DNA of 64,000 bases from Crotalaria pallida (taxonomy: Eukaryota; Streptophyta; Magnoliopsida; Fabales; Fabaceae). Below are positions 10,277 to 20,457 of this stretch, piece by piece. Position numbers and translations under genes: made by a program. Numbering within the stretch: position 1 is the first letter of the stretch; each line of letters opens with the position of its first letter. Where the stretch lies: assembly GCA_037953625.1 (NCBI GenBank), contig CM075652.1:39178501-39242500 (forward strand). The letters run 5' to 3'. The notes under the pieces were generated by a model that made no database searches, was not told the origin of the DNA, and was given only the letters and a program-made list of their open reading frames with translations.

Positions 10277-13200
10277 CTTTCACCCTTAGTTCCTTCACCC
10301 ACTTTCCATTCACTTCTTTCATTCCTTTCATCTCTCAAACACATTTGTTGAAGAGCAAAATCAAGCTCTCAACACACCAAGAAAAGAAAGAGGCCGTGAG
10401 CTAGGGAGAGGAAGAAGAAGAAACCAAGTTCAAAAACTCAAGCCATTCCTTGAACTTTCAAGACATTAGAAGCTAGGAGATCAACCCTTCCTTTGGTGGG
10501 TAGCTCGAAGTTATATAGGAAATTGTAATAATTTAGTTTTCTTTGATCTTGTAATTTTTCTTTTCTTTCTTCTTTGCATGTTGATTTTCTAAGTACATTT
10601 ATACTTGATCTTGGACTTTTAAGATTAAAAATAACTTATAAACGTCTAACTAATGGACTTCATAACTCAATTAAGGTATTCATGAAAGATCTTAAAGTTT
10701 TTCAACATAAATCCTAAAGATCTAAAGGTTTGTTAAGATTTTTGTAAAGTTTAAAGCAAACCTCTTTGCATGTTAATTTTTTTCAAGCTTAAATGATGAG
10801 CACAAGTATGTTTGTGCTTGATCATGGATTTTCAAGCTTAAAGGAACTTGTAAATGTCTAACTAACGGATTTCATAACTCGTTTAAAGTTTTTCATAAAG
10901 GATCCTAAAGCTTTTTAAACTAAATCTTCTAAACCAAAAGGTTTGATGGGATTTTTGTAAAGTTTAAAAGTAAATCTCTTTGTATGTTGAATTTTCTTTC
11001 TTAAACCGTGATTTAAAGATGTATTGGTGCTGCATGTTGACTTGTTGATGATCTTGATGATTTAAGTTCATGCATGTGTTAATTAACCTTTGATCTTGAA
11101 TTTTTAAGAATAAATGAACTTGTAAAACCCTAGATCAAGAGCCAAATGATTCGGCCTTGACTAGATCTAGGAGTCTTGATGCTTTTTAATTTAATTCAAG
11201 TCATTGCATGTTAATCTTATGAATAGAAAAGTTGATTTGAGTGGTTGAAAGTGGTTGATTTTAACTTGATCTTAATAAAGCTTTAATTTTGTTTTGATCT
11301 TTGAAAAGTTTGGTTCTTGAATTCTTTTCATGAAATTATAAATAAAAAGTTTTGATTTTGTGTTGATCTATGGACAAGTCTTGAGTTTTAATACATGCAT
11401 GTTGCTTTTGAACCAAAAAGATTTAATCCTTCTTTATTTCATGCCACGGTTTTGACCACTTCTTACTCAAAATGATTTTTATCTTTGATTTATGTCATTA
11501 TGATTGATTCCATGACTTGATCTATAAGATTTAGGTCCATGCATGTGGTTTTTGAACAAAAAAAATTTATTTCCTTAAGGATCACCACGGTTTTGTAAAG
11601 GAACCAAAAGAAATGAGTTTTAAAAAAATGATTTTTTTTGTCTTGACTCATGTTTTATGTGCGTGCATGTGAAAGAATTGAAAGTAAAACTTTGATCTAT
11701 GATGATGAGCATAAGGTCTAGGCTTAGAATAAGGAAACCATGATTTGTTTTCATGAAAAAGATCCATGCATGTTAATTTCTTTTGATTTAAGAACCTTGT
11801 GTTTTTGCATGTAGAAAAATGAACCCAAAGACCTTGTTTTAATCATGATGACATTCGGCCATGCATGCTAGATAGACTAGGGTTCTTTTTCTCATGAATT
11901 GACTTATAGCAATGAGTATGTCTCGAAGAATATTGTTAAGTTTATGTGTTTGAAATTGTGATTTTATTCGGTTTCAATTAAAGGTAGAGGGAAATAAGTA
12001 ACTAAATTAAATGATTTTTGGTAAAGTATTGTGTTTAATTGAATATATGTGTGAGTGGGTTTATTCGGTTGAGAAGAAATAAAGAGTAAATAATTTTGGT
12101 TGCATGAGAAAGAAAATAGGAATTAAGTGCTGGAGATAAACTAACTTGATTTGTGTGTTTTATATTTGTAATTCTTGGCTTATTTTCCTTGATTTCATTC
12201 GGCCATATAGTGCAAATAAGTCTAGGAAGTTTAGTTGCATGAAATTAAATTTAAATAATGATTTTTGAAAAGAATAAAGTTGTTTAAAGTAAGAAAATTA
12301 AATGGGCCTGATTTACATCTTTGGTTCAATGTGGTTTGTGAATTTATGCATGTCTAGGTGTTTTGTGTCATGAAAGTTAATTATTTGTGAGTTGTATAAT
12401 TGCTTATGTGGCTTAATCCATCTAAATGTTATTGTTGTTGTTTGTGTGGTAGTTAATGTTTGGAAATATTTGCATGTGTAATGGGTTTGAAATAAAAAGT
12501 GTTTTACGACGTTTTCGGGTTTTATTAAAATAGACTTACAAAATAACTCTTTGCTGTCCAGAAATATTTAAAATGTTTCTTAACTCTAAAAACGTGTCCA
12601 AGTGATTTAAAGTATAATTTTCCAAACGATAATTGATTTAAGAAAAACCAGATTGAAAATGGTAAATTTTTCGGTGTTTTTTAACATGTGTAGGGTGCTG
12701 TCCAAAATGGACCAGCAACTAAAATGAATGCTTTAAATTTACCTTATGAAATGTTTTCAAAATGGTTTTCGAAATTACTTAAGGTATTATAAAATATTAG
12801 AGTTGCCTAAAAGAAAACAATTATGTTTTAAGTTTTCCGACGAGGAATAAAAGGTGTCTAAGTTCCGGAGAATATTTTCTTAATACGAGTTAATAACCTA
12901 AGTGTATTTTATTTAGTACGAGGAACCTTAAAGACGAGGGATTGGGGCAGCCTGAAGCACAACGGATCCGAGGCAACGGTACGCATTAAATAGCTGGACC
13001 TCAGGTGAGAGAGAAGTTTTCCTAAGACACCGTGGTAGTTAGGTGATTTATTAGGACGTTCCGTATCACCTCAAAGATCGGAACTAAGTGGTTAGAGTCA
13101 GCAGTATAAGTGGCAATTGTTTGTGTTGTGTGGCCACTTATACGAAGGAGACAATGACCACATTATCGTTGTGTGATGTTTGTGTGTGATAGTATGTTTT

Positions 13201-14865
13201 TATTTATTTATGCATGATGATATTTACTGATGTTGGTTAAAGAGTAATATGTTGATGGACGTCTGCTACGTCCTGAAAATAAAATGAAATGAGTAAGAAT
13301 GTAAAGTAAAAGACACAAGAAAGAGATTGATTGAGAAAGAGATGAAGAATTGAGATTGGGGAAGGAATGAATGATAATGTTGAGAACGAGCCAGAGCTTG
13401 GGGGAAATTGATGTTGATTATGATAATGAGATGTGGTTTGAGCAGAGCTGGGCTCCTTTTGTTTTGGTTTTAGTCTGGGACTAGTGTCGAGTTGAGCTTG
13501 CTCCTCCATTAGCGCTCAGCAAAGACGTAATTTTGAAAAGGTTTTCGAAAAGCAGTTTTTGAAAACTTTTTTGAAAAGAAATTTTCAAAAGGATTTTTGA
13601 AAGGAAATTTTCGAAGAGATTTTTGAAAAGAGATCGTGTAGAAATGGTGAAAGGAAACTTTTAGAAAGGGTTTGTGAAAAGAAATTCTTTTGAAAATGTT
13701 TTGAACAGAGGTTTTGAGAAACATTATAAAAAGGTAATTTCAAAGAAGTTTTTGAAAAGAAGTTTTGTGGAAGGCAGAAAAGAGATTTTAGAAACTTGGT
13801 GAAATGAGGTTTTGTGAAAGTTTATAAAATGGTATTTGAGAAAGTTTGTGAAAATATGGTTTTGAGGAAAGAGTATGAAAGGAGATTGAGAATGTGAGAA
13901 AGTTTGGGAAATGAGATTTGAGATTGTGATGTGATCCCAGCTCTGTGCTAAGTGAGAAATGATGAGAGAAAGGCTGTGCAAAGTTAGGGGTCGGGACTTG
14001 TTGAAGGGTTGCACGAAGGACGGGCCGACCTTAGGATAATTAAAAAGATTAAAAGACTTTAAAAGACTTACGCGGTGAGGTATGAGAGTGCGAAGTAGTG
14101 GAGAGGAAGAAACCATAGGTATCTGCGGATACTTAGGAGGAGATTGCATTAGGGGAGGACGATGACGGTGAAACGTCAAGAAGTCTAGAGTATATTTCTA
14201 GGCAGAACGAACTCCACATGTGGCGCACTAACATGGTGGGGACTGGGTCTAATGTCGTGGCAAGTTCTGCGGGCCCACTAGAAATATACTGTCGCCCCCT
14301 AGATTGCAAATTGACAACAGTGAGAGGGACTGGAGTGGGGCAATTTGTTTGCCACTGTGAGACAGTGAGCCTTGATATTATGAAATTGAATTGATTTGAG
14401 GACGAGATCCTCCTGGTCTGGGACAATTTATGTGTTGAGATAGCTGTCGTGCCCGCACGGTAAAGGTCCTGTACTCCTGTTTGCTTCCGACTAGGTTGGG
14501 TGGATGACCGAGGAGATGTAGACGTGAGTGATAACCGAGAACTAAATGAGTACCCCGATGATATTGTGAAAGAAGAAAGTATGCGCATGAGAAGGAAAAG
14601 GATTGAAAAAGAAAGAATGATCATGAGAAGTGAAATTAAGTTGGAATGATAATGAAGGACAATAATAATTATGAAAATACAAGATGATAATGATAATGAT
14701 GTCAATAATACACCTGATTGTTGTGTGCTTGTGTGTTGTATTATGTGCTTGTGTGGTCCTATTATCTTGCCTACCGTAATCCCACACCGTCGATGATTCG
14801 TCGTTCGGATCGCTTACTCTTTCCTGTTCGTTGGCATATTGTGCTGCTGGTATCTCAACGGGCAG

Positions 14866-15222
14866 ATGGAGTGTCGTATGGATATCACCACGTGGAGTAA
14901 ATATGGAAGAGGATGGAAGCGAACCGCAAGAGGCTGGGTATGGGTCGGCCATACTCAGATTGTGATACCCGACCTGGAACATCAACTGAGCGGATCTGAT
15001 CTGGGGTCGCGCTTGAGGCAAGTTACCGTGCGAGGGTATAAGAACTACAAGGAGAAGGTGCAATATGAGAAATAGTGGAAGTCTACCACCAAAGAAGGAG
15101 TGAAGTTGGAGCCCAACTACAATACCGAGACAACTACGTGGACGACTTCATCTTCGAAAGCGAAAAGAGGATCCAAGAAGAAGGAGGACCTCCACCCGAT
15201 TGCCTTCAATAGGGTAGCTTAA
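14866..15222 (+). pseudogene. LTR-embedded ORF, GW[VA]W family, copy 1
   Basis: Unrecognised ORF starting at an ATG directly after a splice-acceptor-like CAG (GGGCAG, 14865). Predicted N terminus is MECRMDITTW, followed by RGWVWVGHT and LEHQLSGSDLG. A TAG at 15073-15075 interrupts it. The same frame continues to TAA at 15220-15222 with a basic, Ser/Thr-rich tail, for a total of about 118 codons. It shares the order of motifs and the overall length with the ORF at 16689-17051 and the GWIWTG motif with the ORF at 18045-18503. No function can be assigned. Confidence 0.5.
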
Positions 15223-15620
15223 AGTTAGCATGGATAGTTTATATTGTAGTGAGTGTTTGTGTTAAGGATTACCTGAGTGATGATCTATTGATGTAACTTA
15301 ACTTATTCTAAAGCATGCCCGACTTTTGACATCCTCATGAGAAATGTTTAATGATCCCTTTTGGGGGAATGCAAGGAACTATTTTAAAAATTGAATCAAA
15401 CCGTTTTCCCTAGCAAATGTTTTGGAAACCTGAGTGAGTAAAGATTTGTTTGAGTAACAGCTCGGTTTTCGGTAAAGGGTGTTGAGAACACCAAGGACTT
15501 TTAAACAACGGTTTTAAACTCTTCAACAATGTTTTACAAAAAAAAAAAAATTGGCCTCATTTTTGCAACTTTAGTAAATAAAAGTCAATTATTTTGGTTT
15601 ACGAAATTCGGGCTGTTACA

Positions 15621-16604
15621 AAATGGGTGGAATGAAAATGGACTAAGGCTCATCCTATTTGTAGGCAATTCCATTTTCCCTCTTGTGCCCTTGGTTGTTG
15701 GTTCGGCTATACACCATTTGGGAGGGTAATTTTGGGCTTCCAAAAAGTTGCATGGATGGAAGTTATCAAATGCAAGGGGACAAGGTAGCATGGCTAGGTT
15801 TTTTAGGGGTTACTTTAGGTTTAAGTATTAGTTAGTGTTTAGTTAGGGTTTGGTTTCTTTTACTAACTTAGTTTGGTTTTGGTTCATGGTTCTAGTTTAG
15901 TTTGGTTAGGATTTTACTTACTCACTAAGCTTCTAGAAATTCCTACATCCTAGCTCACACATACACGTATGATCACATACATACACACACACACATACAC
16001 TTTACATTTTATTTCCTTAATCTTATTTATTTAAACATCCTAATTATTAATTCATTCAATAATGCAATCATTTAATAAGGAATCACACTCACACAATTAA
16101 TTTCATGCATCACACAGTACACACACCTCAAATCAAACACATATCATATAAAAATTTCAAGTCAACTTAATAAATTCATTTTCTTACAATACAAATTCCA
16201 AGAATTCGTATTTCTTAGTTCTGAAAATAAATTTTTGTAAATCAACCCAGAAAAATCCAAAAATCACATTTTCAAAATCTACGTTTTAAGACGATCGTTT
16301 TGATATAAAGATCGTAAAAATCCGAGTTACGGTTAAAAAGATACAAATTTTTCAAGATAACACTTCGAAAACTCCATTTCAAATAAAAATCACTTTTTAA
16401 GAAAATCACAATTCATTTCAAATTAACAAAATCATTCACTTCTCTTCTTATAAAAACATTTTGTTTATAAAATCCATGAAAATCAATACTTTATTTCTCT
16501 CTCACATAAAATACTTTTCCAAAAATCTTTTATGAAATAGAACTTCAGGATTTATTTCAACAAAATTCGTTCTAGCACGTACGGGAAAAATGCGGGGTGT
16601 TACA
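15621..16604 (-). mobile_element. Inverted 5' fragment of a related LTR
   Basis: Read on the minus strand from 16604, this begins TGTAACACCCC. It then follows the 5' part of the 9454 LTR, diverged, including the CACACA-rich section and the blocks with GTAACCCCTAA and CTACCTTGTCCCC (near 15780). It stops at 15621, where the forward LTR ending at 15620 begins. It is therefore an inverted, truncated LTR piece lodged between two forward LTR 3' ends. Confidence 0.7.
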
Positions 16605-17396
16605 CACATCGTCGACGATGCGTCGTTCGGATCGCTTACTCTCTCCTATTCGTTGGTATATCGGTCTTGCTGGTATCTCAACGGGCAGATGGAGCATCGC
16701 TTGGAGATTACCACATGGCGTCGACGGGGAAGCGGCCGGAAACCCACCCGCTATGGATGGGCGTGGATGGGGTATACTTAGATGTTGATTGCGGATCCAG
16801 AACACAAGCTAAGCAGATCGACATTGGGATCGTGTTTGGGAAGCGTCTCCCTAATGGGATATGATAGTAATGAACCACCGCCACGGGATGGAGCTAAGAA
16901 GAAATCGGTGAAGTTGTTCGGTGTGGAGCTCAAGCCAAGTTCTGAAGGAGAGGCAGCAACCGAGGCAGTATCACCCTCCGGTGAAAATGCATCAGCAGAA
17001 AAGGAAAGGGAGCCGAATCCGGTGGTCTTCATCAGAAGGAAGCGAAAGTAGTGTATCTAGTTTAGGTTAATTGTTTGTGTTATGTGTGAAGGATTACCAA
17101 GCGAAGAACCATCTATGTAACTAAGCTAACTTTAATTCTATGTTATGGAAATACCTTGTTTAATGAATCACTACGCTTTTGGAATCAAGTTCTTTTATGG
17201 AACCAAATGTTTTATGAAAAGGAAGGTTTTAGTAACAACTCGGTTTTCGGTGAAGGGTGTTGAGATCACCAAGAACTTTTCAATAACGTTTTCAAACACT
17301 TCACGATGTTTTACAAAAAAAAAAATTTGGCCTCATTTTTGCAACCTTAATGAATAAAAGTTAATTATTTTGGTTTACGAAAATCGGGCTGTTACA
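16605..17396 (+). mobile_element. 3' fragment of a second related LTR
   Basis: Starts within the ORF-upstream region (CGTCGACGATGCG, as near 14780) and ends ATCGGGCTGTTACA at 17396. The last 150 bp (CTCGGTTTTCGGTGAAGGG, GGCCTCATTTTTGCAACC) closely match 15460-15620. The LTR 5' part is missing and replaced by the inverted fragment. Confidence 0.7.
16689..17051 (+). pseudogene. LTR-embedded ORF, GW[VA]W family, copy 2
   Basis: ATG after GGGCAG, as in copy 1. Predicted MEHRLEITTW, then YGWAWMGYT, an in-frame TAG at 16779-16781, and the same frame continuing with MLIADPEHKLS and a basic C terminus ending IRRKRK (stop 17049-17051). About 120 codons in total. Apart from the one stop the frame is open. 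Function unknown. Confidence 0.5.
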
Positions 17397-18905
17397 ATAG
17401 AGCTGTCGCCCCCTTGAGCAAGTCTTAGATGGTGTAGAGGGAATCCAAATGGGACTAGAAGCCATTGTTTTTGTGAAATGGGGAAATTATGAAATGATAT
17501 TTGGGAAATTATGAAATGATATTTTGTTTTGCTGGCCAACAAGGCGTGGTTCCAGCCGGTACGTACCCTTTGGCTTCGATGTCAGCATGGTTAGGATTCT
17601 TGTGCATCCCATCTGCTTTCCGACTTAGGTTGTGGCTGGATATTGAAAGAGGAGATGTATCGTGTGTGCTAATCTACCCTTACCTCAATGATTTCCCTCC
17701 CTAAATCATTGATGGTTGTGAAAAGACTTAGTGGAAAGATTATGAGTATGGAACCCTGGAGTAATGATATTAAGTTATGATGACAAAGTTGTAATGATAA
17801 AGTTATAATGATAAAGTTATAAGGATAACATGGTAATGATATGATATGGTGAACACATGATAATTATGAGATGTTAGTGGGATAATGTCATAATGTAAAG
17901 CTTATGCTTTGTTTAAGTTGTATGTATTTGAATCCTAATGTGATCCCTTAGAGTAAGTCCATGTCGTCGACGATTATTTCGTCCGGATTGTTGACTCTCT
18001 CTTTCTTTTCTCTTTCCTGTGGTCGTTATGAATGATGGCCACAGATGGCAGATCTAATAGTGTGTCGTGTCAAAGTTTCACATGTTGGAATCATAGATGC
18101 CAATGACCTTGGACAGTGGGAAGTCAACCGAGAGGGATGGATTTGGACGGGTCCGGCTAGAGTTGAAATCATGGACCCAGCTACGGTAGTCACAGGATCG
18201 ATGGATGAGGTCTTATTTAGCCACTTATATTTGAAGGATAGGGTGCTGGGTGGACCAGTAACCTACCACGATGTACATCCGGCTTTGAGACAGCTTACCT
18301 TTGAGGATATTCCCGAACCGGAGGATGATCTCCTAGCTTTTATGGAAGATGAGGAAGAAGTTTTGGAGGTATTCGAAGTGGACCCAGATGATGAAATGGA
18401 TGGAGAGGAGCCAGAAGCAGATGAGGTTCTCGTAGAAGAACCAGATGAGTGGGAATTTGATCCAGCTGAAGCACCAGCTATAGAAGATAGTGATGAAGAC
18501 TAGTAGGATAGGATAATCTTTGTTTTGCATTCCATCTTATGATGGGTAGGACATAATTACTCTACCCCGAATGTAACCCCTATTGTAATGAAGGATTATT
18601 TTGAAATGAAAGAAGTTCTTTATGTTATATGTTCATAAGTACTTAAGCTATTTTCCGCAAGTTAACCATCGACTAAATATGACGTAAACAAAATAAATTT
18701 TTGGAAATGTGTTGGATGGTAACATCTCTTTTTGGAAATAGAATTTGATGACACAAGTCTAAGTATCAAGTCATTTTTAAATCGTTTTAAGAAAACCCTT
18801 TTGGTAAAAGAATTAAAATGAACTAATTTTGGAAATGTATAATGTTTATAAAAAAAAGGGCGCAAATTTTTAGTGAAAATTCTAAGTCCAAATTGGGGTG
18901 TTACA
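17397..18905 (+). mobile_element. 3' fragment of a third related LTR
   Basis: Begins in a block shared with 14281 (CTGTCGCCCCC), contains the 152-aa ORF at 18045, and ends TTGGGGTGTTACA at 18905. It has no LTR start of its own. A 21-bp phrase around GAAATTATGAAATGATAT is duplicated at 17479-17521. Confidence 0.65.
18045..18503 (+). CDS. LTR-embedded ORF, GW[IV]W family, intact copy (152 aa)
   Basis: Unrecognised but fully open frame. ATG lies directly after GGCCACAG, a splice-acceptor-like context shared with the related ORFs. The N-terminal half contains VCRVKVSHVG, REGWIWTGPARVEI and a DPATVV segment. The C-terminal third is strongly acidic (EDEEEVLEVFEVDPDDE and similar). It lies in an LTR 3' fragment, not upstream of a gag gene. 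The shared GWxWxG motif and position link it to the ORFs at 14866 and 16689, though overall similarity is low. I assign no function; it could be a chance ORF, but its position and motif argue against that. Confidence 0.45.
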   Translation: MADLIVCRVKVSHVGIIDANDLGQWEVNREGWIWTGPARVEIMDPATVVTGSMDEVLFSHLYLKDRVLGGPVTYHDVHPALRQLTFEDIPEPEDDLLAFMEDEEEVLEVFEVDPDDEMDGEEPEADEVLVEEPDEWEFDPAEAPAIEDSDED

Positions 18906-18997
18906 ATTGCTTCAAGTTTACATATTCATATTGCACATTTATTTATGCTCTATTTATTATGTGTGTAGAATTGCTTATCCCTGTGCCCTTGTAGGTG

Positions 18998-19468
18998 ATG
19001 TCACGTTACATCGCTTGCATCGAGATCTGGCCACTTCCTTGTGGCATATGGATCTACGAGGATCACCGAGCGGTGTTTGAGGGTGAGGTAGAGGTTAACT
19101 TCTACCACCCCAACCCGCTGATCTGGTTCCGTCCTCGTAGATTTAGGATCCCCATCATATACACTATGCACGTACCACCCTTTTACACTTACCATGGACC
19201 ACCTCCCACACGACCAGCTCGCTCATATCACAGTTTTCGCTTTCGACCTACCCGCTCACACCCTTTTTCTTCTAGAGTCGTCCGCAAGGAGACTCCCCCA
19301 TCTGATCCGAGGATCCCTGTTAGGGTCTCGCCATCACCTGACCCTGTACCCAGTTGTAGGGTAACCAGTCCTTCGGATGAGATAGAGGAGGACCCTGTGG
19401 AGGACGAGAGCGGAGGCGAGCCTGTCGTGCACTCTACCGGGAGTCAGTGGAGGGACGATGATCCCTAG
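18998..19468 (+). CDS. Conserved LTR-embedded ORF, YHPNP family, copy A (156 aa)
   Basis: ATG follows TTGTAGGTG, a splice-acceptor-like context. The N terminus includes RYIACIEIWP, then FEGEVEVNFYHPNPL, RPRRFRIP, HVPPFYTY and PPPTRP. The C-terminal third is Ser/Pro/acidic (EEDPVEDESGG). The homologue at 60198-60671, in a different LTR, has about 70% identical residues over the first 100 positions. Most codon differences there are synonymous or conservative (I/V/L, D/E), which indicates selection on the protein. I know of no family to place it in. Both copies lie between a hairpin-bearing LTR region and a (TA)n run. It could be an accessory protein of the element, expressed from LTR transcripts. 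Confidence 0.6.
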   Translation: MSRYIACIEIWPLPCGIWIYEDHRAVFEGEVEVNFYHPNPLIWFRPRRFRIPIIYTMHVPPFYTYHGPPPTRPARSYHSFRFRPTRSHPFSSRVVRKETPPSDPRIPVRVSPSPDPVPSCRVTSPSDEIEEDPVEDESGGEPVVHSTGSQWRDDDP

Positions 19469-19772
19469 ATATGTGCATATGGTAGATGATGAGGATTGGA
19501 GGATCCGATTTGATGGATGATGTGGAGAAGATGATGCTGCTGCTGTGATGTTGGATGATGACTACTGCTGCTACTGGGATATGTCTACTACTACTACTGC
19601 TGCTACCTGATCTATGTGACCAGCTCTAGAGTCTATATTTTGAGATGTATATGTATATTTTAGATATGCTTTTGAGAACTCTAGAGTTATGGTTGACTTT
19701 AGATATAGATCTTTTATTATGGACTTGTCTGGATCTTGGAGACACGACTTATGGACTATGTGTGTCATGACT

Positions 19773-19799
19773 TATATATATATATATATATATATATAT
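19773..19799. repeat. (TA)n run downstream of LTR ORF copy A
   Basis: ATGACTTATATATATA and onward, at the same place relative to the ORF as the (TA)n run at 60931-60958 in the other LTR. Confidence 0.85.
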
Positions 19800-20212
19800 C
19801 TTATGTTTATATTACAACTGTGCATAGTCCTATTATTTCCGCTTACTCTGATAAAGATTATTTAAAGAATTTGGCGACAAAGTTTGAAAATGGTATCAAT
19901 TTCGCAAAAAAAAAGTATGGTAGCATCTCTTCAGTTTTTATTTACGAAAACGCAATTTTCAAAGAATAGATGCTACCTTGATAATGAAATGAATTCCTTG
20001 TTTTAGAAAAACGCCGAATTCAATATTTGAAAAGATACGAAATCTTAACTCCAAGGATTCCATGTTTTGGTTTGTGCACCCGCCTCTATACAAAATAAAA
20101 ATAAAATTTTATTTCCTACGTTTTATAAATACTAACAAGTCCATAACTAATTCGAGTAAGAGTATATTTATTATATTAATTACTTGAGTTCTATTGAGGG
20201 TGTCACACTAAG

Positions 20213-20224
20213 TGGTATCAGAGC
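20213..20224 (+). promoter_or_regulatory. Primer-binding site, initiator tRNA-Met type
   Basis: TGGTATCAGAGC, five bases after the LTR end at 20207. This is the standard plant LTR-retrotransposon priming site for minus-strand cDNA. Confidence 0.9.
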
Positions 20225-20457
20225 AAACGTCAGATCCTGTAGTAGTTGAAGTAGTCCCAGAAAGGTAGTCATCAACATCAAGCAGGTATCCACAGGGCAT
20301 GTTTATTGTTTTGAATGTTAGTATCTTGCTTATTTTAAGCATTAGATACAATTGAATGTTTTGATTGAGGTTTTGGTTATAGCCTTAGTATAGGTGGTGT
20401 GATGAATGTTTCTTTAGTTCATCATATGTGACCATAAGTCCATAGCGCAGGTCTATT

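Larger units (their letters stand above)
9454..15620 (+). mobile_element. Candidate giant (6.2-kb) Ty3-type LTR
   Basis: Begins TGTAACACCCC, the usual start of these Ty3-type LTRs, and ends GGGCTGTTACA at 15620. In between, in LTR order: a TATA box (TATATAAG, 10269-10276), a CT-rich leader near 10300-10500, a long AT-rich section, hairpins (13041-13172 and 14189-14290), an embedded ORF (14866-15222) and a U5-like 3' end nearly matching the one ending at 17396. The flanks (AGAAG left, AAATG right) are not a target-site duplication. So it may be rearranged, or hide a nested insertion I could not see. At 6167 bp it would be unusually long for an LTR. Confidence 0.55.
18906..20207 (+). mobile_element. 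3' part of the 5' LTR of a chromovirus-like Ty3 element
   Basis: Runs from the end of the preceding LTR to GGGTGTCACA at 20207, directly followed by the primer-binding site. It carries the ORF at 18998-19468, then trinucleotide-rich sequence and a (TA)n run at 19773-19799. The arrangement parallels the 3' part of the solo LTR at 57739-61331. The LTR start is not present. Confidence 0.75.

Noticed and set aside
14133..15063. Minus-strand ORFs of 190 and 173 aa in the giant LTR
   Set aside because: They overlap the plus-strand LTR ORF and are low-complexity; the plus-strand frame has the cross-copy conservation.
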